Positions 26,641 to 33,930 of a stretch of 64,000 nt of DNA are shown here, one piece after another (position 1 is the first letter of the stretch; each line of letters starts with the position of its first letter). The stretch comes from Massilia sp. YIM B02763 (lineage in GTDB: Bacteria; Pseudomonadota; Gammaproteobacteria; Burkholderiales; Burkholderiaceae_D). Location: positions 1-64,000 of the forward strand of contig NZ_JASNRD010000017.1 in NCBI RefSeq assembly GCF_030412015.1, read 5' to 3'. The position numbers and the translations under genes are program-made. Under the pieces are notes generated by a model that saw only the letters and a list, made by a program, of their open reading frames with translations, ran no database searches and was not told the origin of the DNA.

Positions 26641-26670
26641 ATTGATTGTTCAGAGTTCTGAACAATCAAT
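26641..26670. promoter_or_regulatory. Perfect 30-bp palindrome, likely operator between LysR gene and efflux operon
   Basis: Two 14-bp arms, ATTGATTGTTCAGA (26641-26654) and TCTGAACAATCAAT (26657-26670), are exact reverse complements around GT. It lies 46 bp before the LysR ATG and 115 bp before the divergent operon start. This is where a LysR activator/repressor would bind; binding is inferred. Confidence 0.7.
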
Positions 26671-26716
26671 GTATTTCCAGGCTTTATGCGCCCCGCATGA
26701 GGCCGAAAGGTTGCTC

Positions 26717-27667
26717 ATGAACAAGCTACAAGCCATGGAAGTCTTCGTGCAGGTGGTCGACGCCGGCAGTTTTACCCGCGCCGCCGAAATGCTGCAGATG
26801 CCCAAGGCCACCGTCTCGACGCTCGTGCAGTCGCTGGAAGCATCGCTGTCGGCCAAGCTGCTGCACCGGACTACGCGCTCGGTGACGGTGACCACCGACG
26901 GCGCCGCCTATTACGAGCGCTGCCTGCGCATCCTGTCCGACGTGCGCGACGCCGAGGAATCGCTGTCGCGCACCCGGCTCTCGCCCAGCGGCCGCCTGCG
27001 CGTGGACGTGCCGACCGGGCTGTCGAGCGAGATCATCGTGCCGGCCCTGCCCGCCTTCTTCGAACGCTATCCGGACATCATGCTGGAACTGGGCAGCTCC
27101 GACCGCATCATCGACCTGGTCGAGGAAGGCGTCGATTGTGCCGTGCGCGGCGGCACGCTCGCCGACGAGAGCCTGATCGCGCGCCGCGTCGGCGCCATCA
27201 ATTTCTTCACGGCGGCGGCGCCGTCCTACCTGGCGCGCTACGGCGTGCCCCAGCATCCGCGCGACCTCGAACGGCACCGCTGCGTGAATTACTTTTCGTC
27301 CAAGACGGGCAAGACGTTCGACTGGGATTTCAACCGCGGCGACGAGCGCATCGTGGTGCCGATGCGCGGCGTGATCGCGCTCAACGAGTCGAATGCCTAC
27401 GTGGAAGCGGGGCTGGCGGGCCTGGGCGTCATCCAGATGACGGACTACCTGGTCAAGCGCCACGTGGAAAACGGACGCATGGTGCAGGTGCTGCCGGACT
27501 GGCTGAGCGACTCGCTGCCGGTCCACGTCGTGTATCCGCAGAACCGCCACCTGTCGGCCAAGGTGCGCGTGTTCGTCGAATGGATCGCCGAGCTGTTCGC
27601 CGCCAATCCCTACATGAACGGCGGCACCGCGCAGCGGCCGCCGCTGCCCGTTGCGGCCGTGGCCTGA
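26717..27667 (+). CDS. LysR-family regulator of the efflux operon (BpeT/CeoR-like)
   Basis: A 316-residue LysR protein. The N-terminal winged helix is MNKLQAMEVFVQVVDAGSFT then RAAEMLQMPKATVSTLVQSLE, and the substrate-binding domain starts near residue 90 (SPSGRLRVDVPTGLSSEIIV). The ATG at 26717 is the family start; upstream in-frame codons lie in the operator region. It is divergent from the small gene-llpE-RND operon, the arrangement of bpeT/ceoR in Burkholderia. It probably activates the pump in response to a small aromatic effector, which is inferred. Confidence 0.92.
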   Translation: MNKLQAMEVFVQVVDAGSFTRAAEMLQMPKATVSTLVQSLEASLSAKLLHRTTRSVTVTTDGAAYYERCLRILSDVRDAEESLSRTRLSPSGRLRVDVPTGLSSEIIVPALPAFFERYPDIMLELGSSDRIIDLVEEGVDCAVRGGTLADESLIARRVGAINFFTAAAPSYLARYGVPQHPRDLERHRCVNYFSSKTGKTFDWDFNRGDERIVVPMRGVIALNESNAYVEAGLAGLGVIQMTDYLVKRHVENGRMVQVLPDWLSDSLPVHVVYPQNRHLSAKVRVFVEWIAELFAANPYMNGGTAQRPPLPVAAVA

Positions 27668-27735
27668 AGGCCGGTAGAATCGACCGCATGGGCCGCCAGA
27701 GCCCGCATCGCAGCCCGCACAACCAGGAGACGAGC

Positions 27736-28173
27736 ATGACCCCGCCGCGCACCATCGACGTGCTGCTCGAGCGCTATGCCGACAGCCACCGCAACCCGAC
27801 CAACGAACGCATCCACTTCGTGTGCGTGCCCGTGATCGTGTTCACGCTGCTGGGCATCCTGTGGAGCATCCATCCGCTCGCGGCCGTCGCCGCCTGCGCG
27901 GCGGCGCTGTGGTATTACCTGCGGCTGTCGCGCCCGTTCGCACTGGGCATGCTGGCGCTGGCGCTGGCCATGCTGGGCGTACTGGCCCTGCTACCGCCGC
28001 TGGCCGTGCTGCCCCTGTCGATCGCCGTCTTCGTCGTGGCCTGGATCGGCCAGTTCATCGGCCACCAGATCGAGGGCAAGAAACCGTCGTTCCTGGACGA
28101 CCTGCGCTTCCTGCTGATCGGGCCGCTGTTCGTGCTCGGCTTCCTGTACCGCCGCTTCAATCTGGCCTACTGA
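27736..28173 (+). CDS. Mpo1-like (DUF962) integral membrane protein
   Basis: A 145-residue protein with the DUF962 pattern: an N-terminal LLERYADSHRNPTNERIHFV, four hydrophobic segments, and HQIEGKKPSFLDDLRFLLIG with the conserved His and Lys-Pro, then a final LYRRFNLAY. The yeast relative Mpo1 is an Fe(II) dioxygenase acting on 2-hydroxy fatty acids; bacterial members are mostly uncharacterised. The three conserved His regions (HRNPTNERIHF; GHQIEGK) fit metal binding. The ATG follows AGGAGACGAGC. Confidence 0.88.
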   Translation: MTPPRTIDVLLERYADSHRNPTNERIHFVCVPVIVFTLLGILWSIHPLAAVAACAAALWYYLRLSRPFALGMLALALAMLGVLALLPPLAVLPLSIAVFVVAWIGQFIGHQIEGKKPSFLDDLRFLLIGPLFVLGFLYRRFNLAY

Positions 28174-28264
28174 GGCTGGCCTATTGAGGCATCCTGATGT
28201 GCGCCATGCGCGCACTGGAAGCGTATGCTGGGCGCATCGCCACTGCCCTACGCTGGAGACGGTC

Positions 28265-28723
28265 ATGAACCCCAATCTCGCCATTCCCGCCACGCTCGCC
28301 GCCTGCGCCCTGCTGGGCGCCTGCGCCGGCCCGCCCACGTCGGGCAATGTGTACACCAGCGGCCAGACCATGAACGAGCAGACGGTACGCACGGGTACCG
28401 TCGAATCGGTGCGCAACGTCACCATCGCCAACCCGGAGACGGGCGTCGGGACCATGTCCGGCGCTGCGCTGGGCGGGCTGGGCGGCTCGATGGCCGGCAG
28501 CGGCCGCGGCGAGGCGGCGATGGGCATCATCGGCGCCGTGGCCGGCGGCCTCATCGGCAACCGGATCGAAAACCAGGCCAACAACAAGCCCGGCTTCGAG
28601 ATCACGGTGCGGCTCGACAGCGGCGAATTGCGCTCGGTGACGCAGCTGGCCGACGAGATGTTCCGGCCGGGGGAACGGGTACGCCTGCTGAGCAATGGCT
28701 ACACGACCAGGGTCACGCACTGA
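28265..28723 (+). CDS. SlyB/Pcp-like glycine-zipper outer-membrane lipoprotein
   Basis: A 152-residue lipoprotein with lipobox LGAC (Cys20). The middle is a glycine-zipper 2TM segment (GAALGGLGGSMAGSGRG; MGIIGAVAGGLIGNRIENQ), and the end is a small beta domain (GFEITVRLDSGELRSVTQ). This is the SlyB/Pcp family, envelope-integrity lipoproteins. It stands alone between Mpo1-like and EamA genes. Confidence 0.9.
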   Translation: MNPNLAIPATLAACALLGACAGPPTSGNVYTSGQTMNEQTVRTGTVESVRNVTIANPETGVGTMSGAALGGLGGSMAGSGRGEAAMGIIGAVAGGLIGNRIENQANNKPGFEITVRLDSGELRSVTQLADEMFRPGERVRLLSNGYTTRVTH

Positions 28724-28774
28724 CGGGACCGCGTCGTAAGATGGACACTTTCATATAGCTAATGTTCCGGCAAT

Positions 28775-28801
28775 ATCGCGAAAGCACTATACTTCCGCGA
28801 T
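28775..28801. promoter_or_regulatory. Inverted repeat overlapping a -10-like box and the EamA start codon
   Basis: ATCGCGAAAG (28775-28784) and CTTCCGCGAT (28792-28801) are inverted arms with one mismatch, around CACTATA. TATACT at 28788-28793 is a good -10 box only 6 bp before the ATG at 28800, and no ribosome binding site is visible, which suggests a leaderless transcript. The -35 is weak. Confidence 0.4.
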
Positions 28802-29738
28802 GCCCTCCTACGTCCTGTTCACCATCGCCTCGCTCATCTGGGGCTCCACCTTCTGGGCCATTACCTTGCAACTGGGCGAAGTCCCGCCCGCGGTATCGGT
28901 CGTCTATCGGTTTGCGCTGGCGTCGATGACGCTGTTCGCCTGGTGCCTGCTGCGCGGCGACAAGCTGCGGCTGCCCTGGCGCGTGCAGCGCTGGACGCTG
29001 CTGCAGGGTTTCTTCACCTTCGGCCTGTCCTACGTCTGCACCTACAACGCCGAACAGTACGTGGTCTCGGCCCTGGTGGCCGTGCTGTTCGCCCTGATGG
29101 TGTTCTGGACGCCGATCTGCGCGCGCATCGCCTTCGGCACCCCGATTCCGCTGCGCACCTGGGGCGCCGGCGTGGCCGCGATGGCCGGCGTGCTGCTGCT
29201 GTTCTGGCATGCGATCGGCAATGCGCTGCACGATATCAAGGGCGGCGGCCAGGGCCACTTCCTGCTGGGGCTGATGCTGGGCATCGGCGCCTCGGTCGCC
29301 AGCTCGGCCGGTTCCGTCGTCGTCGCCAAGGTGCGCGAGCAGTCGAGCAACCTGTTGCTGACGACGGGCTGGTCGATGTTCTGGGGCGCCAGCATGGTGG
29401 CCATCTGGTGCCTGGCGACAGGCCAGGAATTCATCATCCCGCGCGCGCCCAGCTATGTGTTCGGCCTGCTGCACCTGTCGATCTTCGGCTCGGTCGTCGC
29501 CTTCATCTGCTATTTCACGCTGATCAACCGCATCGGTTCGAGCAAGGCCGTGTACATCGGCGTGATCACGCCCGTGCTGTCGGTCCTGCTGTCGATCAAG
29601 CTCGAAGGCTATCGTCCCGGCCTCGTCGAATGGCTGGGCATGGCCGTGTGCCTGGGCAGCGTCGCCTGGGCCATGCGCGGCCCGGCCGCCAAGCCCGCGC
29701 CATCCATCCAACTGAACAATCCCATCGAAACGCCATGA
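28800..29738 (+). CDS. EamA/DMT-family transporter
   Basis: A 312-residue inner-membrane protein with ten hydrophobic helices in two EamA repeats. The first repeat begins YVLFTIASLIWGSTFWAITL, and the second includes GLLHLSIFGSVVAFICYFTL and SKAVYIGVITPVLSVLLSI, the usual EamA end. Family members export amino acids or other metabolites. Its stop overlaps the ATG of the GNAT gene (ATGA), so the two are coupled and may handle the same compound. Confidence 0.94.
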   Translation: MPSYVLFTIASLIWGSTFWAITLQLGEVPPAVSVVYRFALASMTLFAWCLLRGDKLRLPWRVQRWTLLQGFFTFGLSYVCTYNAEQYVVSALVAVLFALMVFWTPICARIAFGTPIPLRTWGAGVAAMAGVLLLFWHAIGNALHDIKGGGQGHFLLGLMLGIGASVASSAGSVVVAKVREQSSNLLLTTGWSMFWGASMVAIWCLATGQEFIIPRAPSYVFGLLHLSIFGSVVAFICYFTLINRIGSSKAVYIGVITPVLSVLLSIKLEGYRPGLVEWLGMAVCLGSVAWAMRGPAAKPAPSIQLNNPIETP

Positions 29739-30226
29739 CCGTAGAAACGACCTTCGCCATCCGCCCCGCCACCCCTGCCGACGTCGCGCACATCCATGCG
29801 ATGATCGTCGAGCTGGCCGTGTTCGAAAAGCTCGAGCACATGGTCGTGGCCACCGAAGCCCTGCTGCACGAGGGCCTGTTCGGCGCGCGTCCGGCCTGCG
29901 AAGCCATCATCGGCGAGGCCGACGGCGAGGTCGTGTGCTTCGCCCTGTTCTTCCACAACTTCTCGACCTTCCTGACGAAGAAGGGACTGTACCTGGAAGA
30001 CCTGTACGTGCGCCAGGCGCACCGCGGCAAGGGCTACGGCAGCCGCATGCTGCGCCACCTGGCGCGCCTGGCCGTGGAGCGCCAGTGCGGCCGCTTCGAA
30101 TGGTCGGTGCTCGACTGGAATACCCCGGCCATCGAGTTCTACAAGTCGATGGGTGCCGAGATCCTGCCGGACTGGCGCATCTGCCGCGTCACCGGCGCAC
30201 CGCTCGAAGCACTGGCCGGACAATAA
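29735..30226 (+). CDS. GNAT-family N-acetyltransferase (spermidine/diamine acetyltransferase-like)
   Basis: A 163-residue acetyltransferase. It contains FAIRPATPADVAHIHAMIVE at the start, LYLEDLYVRQAHRGKGYGSR (strand beta4 and the acetyl-CoA P-loop QAHRGKGYG), and FEWSVLDWNTPAIEFYKSMG. The LEDLYV...R..G.G pattern and WSVLDWN block are those of the eukaryotic SSAT/diamine acetyltransferase branch, but the substrate is unproven. It is coupled to the EamA exporter upstream. Confidence 0.92.
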   Translation: MTVETTFAIRPATPADVAHIHAMIVELAVFEKLEHMVVATEALLHEGLFGARPACEAIIGEADGEVVCFALFFHNFSTFLTKKGLYLEDLYVRQAHRGKGYGSRMLRHLARLAVERQCGRFEWSVLDWNTPAIEFYKSMGAEILPDWRICRVTGAPLEALAGQ

Positions 30227-30507
30227 GCGCGTAACTAAGCGCATAACAGGCACGCATATACACCTGTCCAGAAAGAAAAAACCCACGGGCTAGCAATAGC
30301 ACCGTGGGTGAACCCATTGTCGAATGGGGAGGGGAGACTTGAATCCAACGGGGTTCAATATATGCCTCCGTTTCCGTGCCGTGCGGATTCCTTACAAATG
30401 CTTACTTCGGTAACAGAAAGCTGCGATCTTGGGGCCCCCGCCCGATTGCGTGAACACAAATGCAAGGAATTTGCGTGAAAGACAATATTGGCTCAAGGGA
30501 GGAAACC
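30227..30507. other. Structured intergenic region; candidate small RNA on the minus strand
   Basis: No protein gene is visible. Three stem-loops are packed between 30281 and 30358: ACCCACGG/CCGTGGGT (30281-30288 with 30302-30309), CCCATT/AATGGG (30313-30328) and TTGAA/TTCAA (30339-30358). The first is followed on the minus strand by TTTTTTC. The right end is the leader of the small gene at 30508 with two TTGCGTGAA repeats. Confidence 0.45.
30275..30309 (-). terminator. Rho-independent terminator, minus strand, without an adjacent minus-strand gene
   Basis: An 8-bp perfect stem (30281-30288 with 30302-30309) is followed on the minus strand by TTTTTTCTTTC. The nearest minus-strand gene ends 470 bp away at 30781, so the terminator more likely ends a short RNA that starts within 30.31-30.5 kb. 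Confidence 0.75.
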
Positions 30508-30711
30508 ATGAAACCCAGCGCCATTCCATTCGCCGGACCGATCTTCCGATGGGCCTACCTATGGGCTTACCGCAGCTGGCTGCGCTCGCGCATCGACACC
30601 TACACACGCGGCCTGCAGGCCATCGCCGTCCAGCGCGAAAACGACTTCCATGCGGAGCGCCTGCTGCACCGGGCAATCTCCACGACGCGTTCCAAGCTGC
30701 AGTCGCTGTAG
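30508..30711 (+). CDS. Small basic protein of unknown function
   Basis: A 67-residue protein starting MKPSAIPFAGPIFRWAYLWA. A strong AGGGAGGAAACC ribosome site precedes the ATG at 30508. It has an aromatic N-terminal part that could be amphipathic (FRWAYLWAYRSWLRSR) and a helical polar C-terminus (AIAVQRENDFHAERLLHRAI). There is no signal peptide and no recognised family. The excellent ribosome site and codon use like the rest of the genome support a real gene. A minus-strand RNA from the adjacent region would be near, not over, its leader. Confidence 0.65.
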   Translation: MKPSAIPFAGPIFRWAYLWAYRSWLRSRIDTYTRGLQAIAVQRENDFHAERLLHRAISTTRSKLQSL

Positions 30712-30780
30712 GCGCCCGGCGGCGCCTCGGGTGCTGAAGGTGCCGAAGGTGCCGAAGGCGTTTCGGGTGCGGCAGGCGCT

Positions 30781-32355
30781 TCAGGCGCCGCGGCGGCGCG
30801 CCAGCAGGCGTTCGACGGCTTCGAAGCCCGCCTGGGTCAGCAATGCCAGCAATGCCGCCGGAATCGCCCCCGCCAGCATCATGTCGTTGTCGTTCAGCGC
30901 CAGGCCCGTGGTGATGCGTTCGCCGAAGCCGCCGGCGCCGATGAAGGCGGCGATGGTGGCCGTGCCGACGCTCATCACGGCCGCCGTCTTGATGCCGGCC
31001 AGGATCACCGGCGCGGCCAGCGGCAGCTCCACGTGCCGCAGCGCCTGGGCGCGCGTCATGCCCAGCGCCAGCGCCGCCGTGCGCAACCCTTTCGGCACCT
31101 GCAACAGGCCCGTGCAGGTATTGCGCACGATAGGCAGCAGCGCATAGGCGCACAGGGCCACCAGCGCGGGCACGGTGCCGATGCGGCCCAGCAGCGGGAT
31201 CAGCATCGCCAGCAAGGCCAGCGAGGGAACGGTCTGCAGCACGCCGGCCAGGGCCAGCACCGCCTGGCGCAGGCGCGGCACCAGGGCCGCCACGATGCCC
31301 AGCGGGATGCCGGCGGCGCAGCCGAGCAGCACGGCCAGCGCCACCAGCAGCAGGTGCTGGCGCGCGAGCGGACCGAAGCCGTTGCCGAAGGTTTTGGTCC
31401 ACAGGCCATCAACGGCAGGGTGGACGGCCGTGCCGTCAACGCGTCCGGGCAACGTCGGCATGGCCGTGGCGGCGTTCGTGGCGCAATGCACGCGTGCGCC
31501 GGACGCGTGGACGGCGGAGCCGTCCACCCTACAACTTAGCCATGCGCGGGCGATCGCCGCGAAATGCTTCTTGTCCAGTTCGGCCTCGGCATTCATGGCG
31601 ATCATGTCGTCCGCCGCGATCGTGCCCTCGAGGGCTGTCAACGCCTGCCAGGCCTTCGGCAGGCGCTGCGGCAGGTCGAGGCGGTACAGCAGCACCGCGT
31701 CGTAGCGCGGGAAGTAATCCTTGTCGTCGGCCAGCACGCGCAGGCCGTATTGATGGATCTTGGCGTCGGTCGAATAGATGTCGATGGCGTCGACCTGATG
31801 CCGCAGCAGCGCCTCGTAGGCGATGCCGTGGTCCAGGCCGCGCGGCTGCTGCGGCAGGCCGTAGCGCCGCGCGAGGCCGGGCCAGCCGTCGCCGCGGCCG
31901 AGGAACTCGTGCGACAGGCCGATCTTCCAGTCCGGCCGCGCCGCCAGCTGCGACAGGCGCTCGATGCCGGCGTCGCCGCGCGTCGCCAGCGCATAGCCGT
32001 TGGAGAAACCGAGCGGCACCGCCACGCCCAGGCCCAGCGCACGCAGTCCGGCGCGCATCTGCTCCAGCGTGCCCGCTTGCGGATCCTTGAGGATTTCCAG
32101 GCCGATGGTCCCCAGGTATTCCGGATAGACGTCGATGGCGCCGGAGCGCAGCGCGCTCAGCACGATGGCCGTGTTGCCCAGGCCCTGCTTGTGCTCGGCC
32201 GGACCGGCCTTCGCCGCCGCCTGGGTCAGGATCTCGCCGAGGATGTAGGACTCGGTGAAGCGCTTGGAGCCGACGCGCAGGGGTTCTTCGGCGTGCGCAA
32301 GGGCGGGCAACAGGAGATGGGCGCAGGCGAGCAGCAGCAGGAAGATCCTCGGCAT
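30781..32355 (-). CDS. Osmoprotectant-type ABC transporter: substrate-binding protein fused to permease
   Basis: A 524-residue fusion. After a signal peptide (MPRIFLLLLACAHLLLPALA) comes an OpuAC/ProX-type binding domain (LRVGSKRFTESYILGEILTQ; YPEYLGTIGLEILKD; DAIDIYSTDAKIHQYGLRVL). After a linker comes a BPD permease domain (VPSLALLAMLIPLLGRIGTV; GLRTAALALGMTRAQALRHV, the EAA-type loop; ELPLAAPVILAGIKTAAVMS). Residues about 274-314, between the domains, are encoded by a family B repeat (CRVDGSAVHASG; GRVDGTAVHPAVDG). Related transporters import glycine betaine or choline. No ATPase gene is adjacent. The start at 32355 is set by the signal peptide. Confidence 0.9.
   Translation of the reverse strand: MPRIFLLLLACAHLLLPALAHAEEPLRVGSKRFTESYILGEILTQAAAKAGPAEHKQGLGNTAIVLSALRSGAIDVYPEYLGTIGLEILKDPQAGTLEQMRAGLRALGLGVAVPLGFSNGYALATRGDAGIERLSQLAARPDWKIGLSHEFLGRGDGWPGLARRYGLPQQPRGLDHGIAYEALLRHQVDAIDIYSTDAKIHQYGLRVLADDKDYFPRYDAVLLYRLDLPQRLPKAWQALTALEGTIAADDMIAMNAEAELDKKHFAAIARAWLSCRVDGSAVHASGARVHCATNAATAMPTLPGRVDGTAVHPAVDGLWTKTFGNGFGPLARQHLLLVALAVLLGCAAGIPLGIVAALVPRLRQAVLALAGVLQTVPSLALLAMLIPLLGRIGTVPALVALCAYALLPIVRNTCTGLLQVPKGLRTAALALGMTRAQALRHVELPLAAPVILAGIKTAAVMSVGTATIAAFIGAGGFGERITTGLALNDNDMMLAGAIPAALLALLTQAGFEAVERLLARRRGA
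31415..31535. repeat. Dispersed palindromic repeat, family B, inserted in frame in a coding sequence
   Basis: Two inverted arms occur inside the transporter gene: AGGGTGGACGGCCGTGCCGT (31417-31436 region) and GTGGACGGCGGAGCCGTCCA followed by CCCTAC (31507-31532 region). Each arm is itself a hairpin. The same unit lies in the intergenic region at 59.4 kb. The reading frame continues through it and encodes the interdomain linker. Confidence 0.85.
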
Positions 32356-32706
32356 GGGGTGTCGTCGAACGATAAGCGGATGAGCTGGAGGATAACCGAT
32401 TGGGCGTCGTGGCTGCGCGACGGAATTGCGTCCCCGCCTGCGCGCACTGCTGTCCGGGATAATCGCTACGCTCTGCAATAAGATGCGCCATAGATAAACC
32501 CGTCGTTCCCGCGAAGGCGGGAACCCATGCTGAGGTCCCGAAGTCGTTCACTTAATAAGCCCCCTCGTCTTCAACATACGGAATTCGGTTGCTCAGCATG
32601 GATTCCCGCCTTCGCGGGAATGACGATGCTTTTGTCACGAATAATATTCCGGACACCAGTGCGCCTGCGCGGGGACGACGTATCGGGACGCGGGCCGGCG
32701 TTCCTG
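32356..32706. repeat. Gene-free region with family A repeat, copy 4 (full form at 32500-32626)
   Basis: The 351-bp gap between hutI and the transporter gene has no supported gene. At 32500-32534 and 32591-32626 are the inverted arms CGTCGTTCCCGCGAAGGCGG and ATTCCCGCCTTCGCGGGAAT. Between them the core contains GAAGTCGTTCA and, inverted, CATACGGAATTCGGTTGCTC, the same core as copy 2 at 12.4 kb. Extra partial arms occur at 32427-32445 and 32663-32680, so several insertions have accumulated. Confidence 0.85.
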
Positions 32707-33930
32707 TTACGGCAGCTCGACCCGCGGTGCCCGCGGCACGCCCGCGTTGACGACGGCCCGGCACGGATTCGCGCCCAGCGCATACGCCAGGTCGGCCGGA
32801 CGCGCGATGTCCCAGATGGCCAGGTCGGCGCGCTTGCCGATGTCCAGCGTGCCGACGTCGCCCCGTCCCAGCGCGCGGGCGCCGTTGACGGTCGCCCCGC
32901 GCAGCGCCTCCAGCGGCGTCAGGCGCCACAGCGTGCAGGCCATGTTCATGGCGAGCAGCAAGGACGTCAGGGGCGAGGTGCCCGGATTGCAGTCGGTGGC
33001 GACGGCGAGCGGCACCCCGGCGGCGCGCAAGGCGTCCAGCGGCGGCATGCGCGTCTCGCGCAGGAAGTAGTAGGCGCCGGGCAGCAGCACGGCTACGGTG
33101 CCGGCCTGCGCCATCGCGGCGATGCCGTCCGGGGACAGCCATTCCAGGTGGTCTGCCGACAGGCCGCCGTAACGCGCCACCAGCGCCGCCCCGCCCTGGT
33201 CCGACAACTGCTCCGCATGCAGCTTCACGGGCAGGCCCAGGCGCCGCGCCGCGTCGAACACGCGCGCCGTCTGGGCCTGCGTGAAGCCGATGCGTTCGCA
33301 GAAGGCGTCGACGGCGTCGACCAGCCCTTCCCCCGCCAGCGCCGGCAGCATGTGCGCACACAGGTCGTCGATGTAGTCGTCGGCGCGGCCTGCATGCTCC
33401 GGCGGCAGCGCATGGGCGCCGAGGAAGGTCGTGTGCACCTGTACCGGCATGGTGGCGGCCACGCGCCGCGCCGTGCGCAGCATCGCCGCTTCCGACGCCA
33501 GGTCCAGGCCATAGCCGGACTTGATCTCCAGCGTCGTCACGCCCTCGGCCAGCAGGGCCGCGATGCGCAGCGCGCTCTGGCGCAGCAGCTCCTCTTCGGA
33601 GGCGGCACGCGTGGCGCGCACGGTGGACATGATGCCGCCGCCCTGGCGCGCGATGTCCTCGTAGCTGGCGCCGTTCAGGCGCGCCTCCCACTCGCCGCTG
33701 CGGTTGCCGGCATGGACGATGTGGGTATGGCAGTCGACCAGGCCCGGCGTGATCCACATGCCGCCGCAATCGTGCACGCGCTCCGCCCGCGGCGCCTGCG
33801 CGCGCGGCCCCAGCCAGGCGATGCGCCCATCGCGCACGGCCAGCGCGCCGTCCTCGACGATGCCGTAGCCGCCGTCCGCCATCGTGGCCAGGCGGGCGTT
33901 CGCGAACAGCAGGTCGGCCGTCTCAGTCAT
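32707..33930 (-). CDS. hutI: Imidazolonepropionase
   Basis: A 407-residue amidohydrolase for the third step of histidine breakdown, 4-imidazolone-5-propionate to N-formimino-L-glutamate. The metal motif is LVDCHTHIVHAGNRSGEWEAR. HTTFLGAHALPPEH, KLHAEQLSDQGGA and ATDCNPGTSP are the characteristic HutI stretches. It is the last gene of the hutUHGFDI run; its start overlaps the hutD stop by 8 bp. Confidence 0.97.
   Translation of the reverse strand: MTETADLLFANARLATMADGGYGIVEDGALAVRDGRIAWLGPRAQAPRAERVHDCGGMWITPGLVDCHTHIVHAGNRSGEWEARLNGASYEDIARQGGGIMSTVRATRAASEEELLRQSALRIAALLAEGVTTLEIKSGYGLDLASEAAMLRTARRVAATMPVQVHTTFLGAHALPPEHAGRADDYIDDLCAHMLPALAGEGLVDAVDAFCERIGFTQAQTARVFDAARRLGLPVKLHAEQLSDQGGAALVARYGGLSADHLEWLSPDGIAAMAQAGTVAVLLPGAYYFLRETRMPPLDALRAAGVPLAVATDCNPGTSPLTSLLLAMNMACTLWRLTPLEALRGATVNGARALGRGDVGTLDIGKRADLAIWDIARPADLAYALGANPCRAVVNAGVPRAPRVELP

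Noticed and set aside
30720..30790. GGTGCCGAA-type short tandem repeats as a coding or regulatory array
   Set aside because: Only three to four imperfect 9-bp units; it looks like simple-sequence slippage before the transporter stop.
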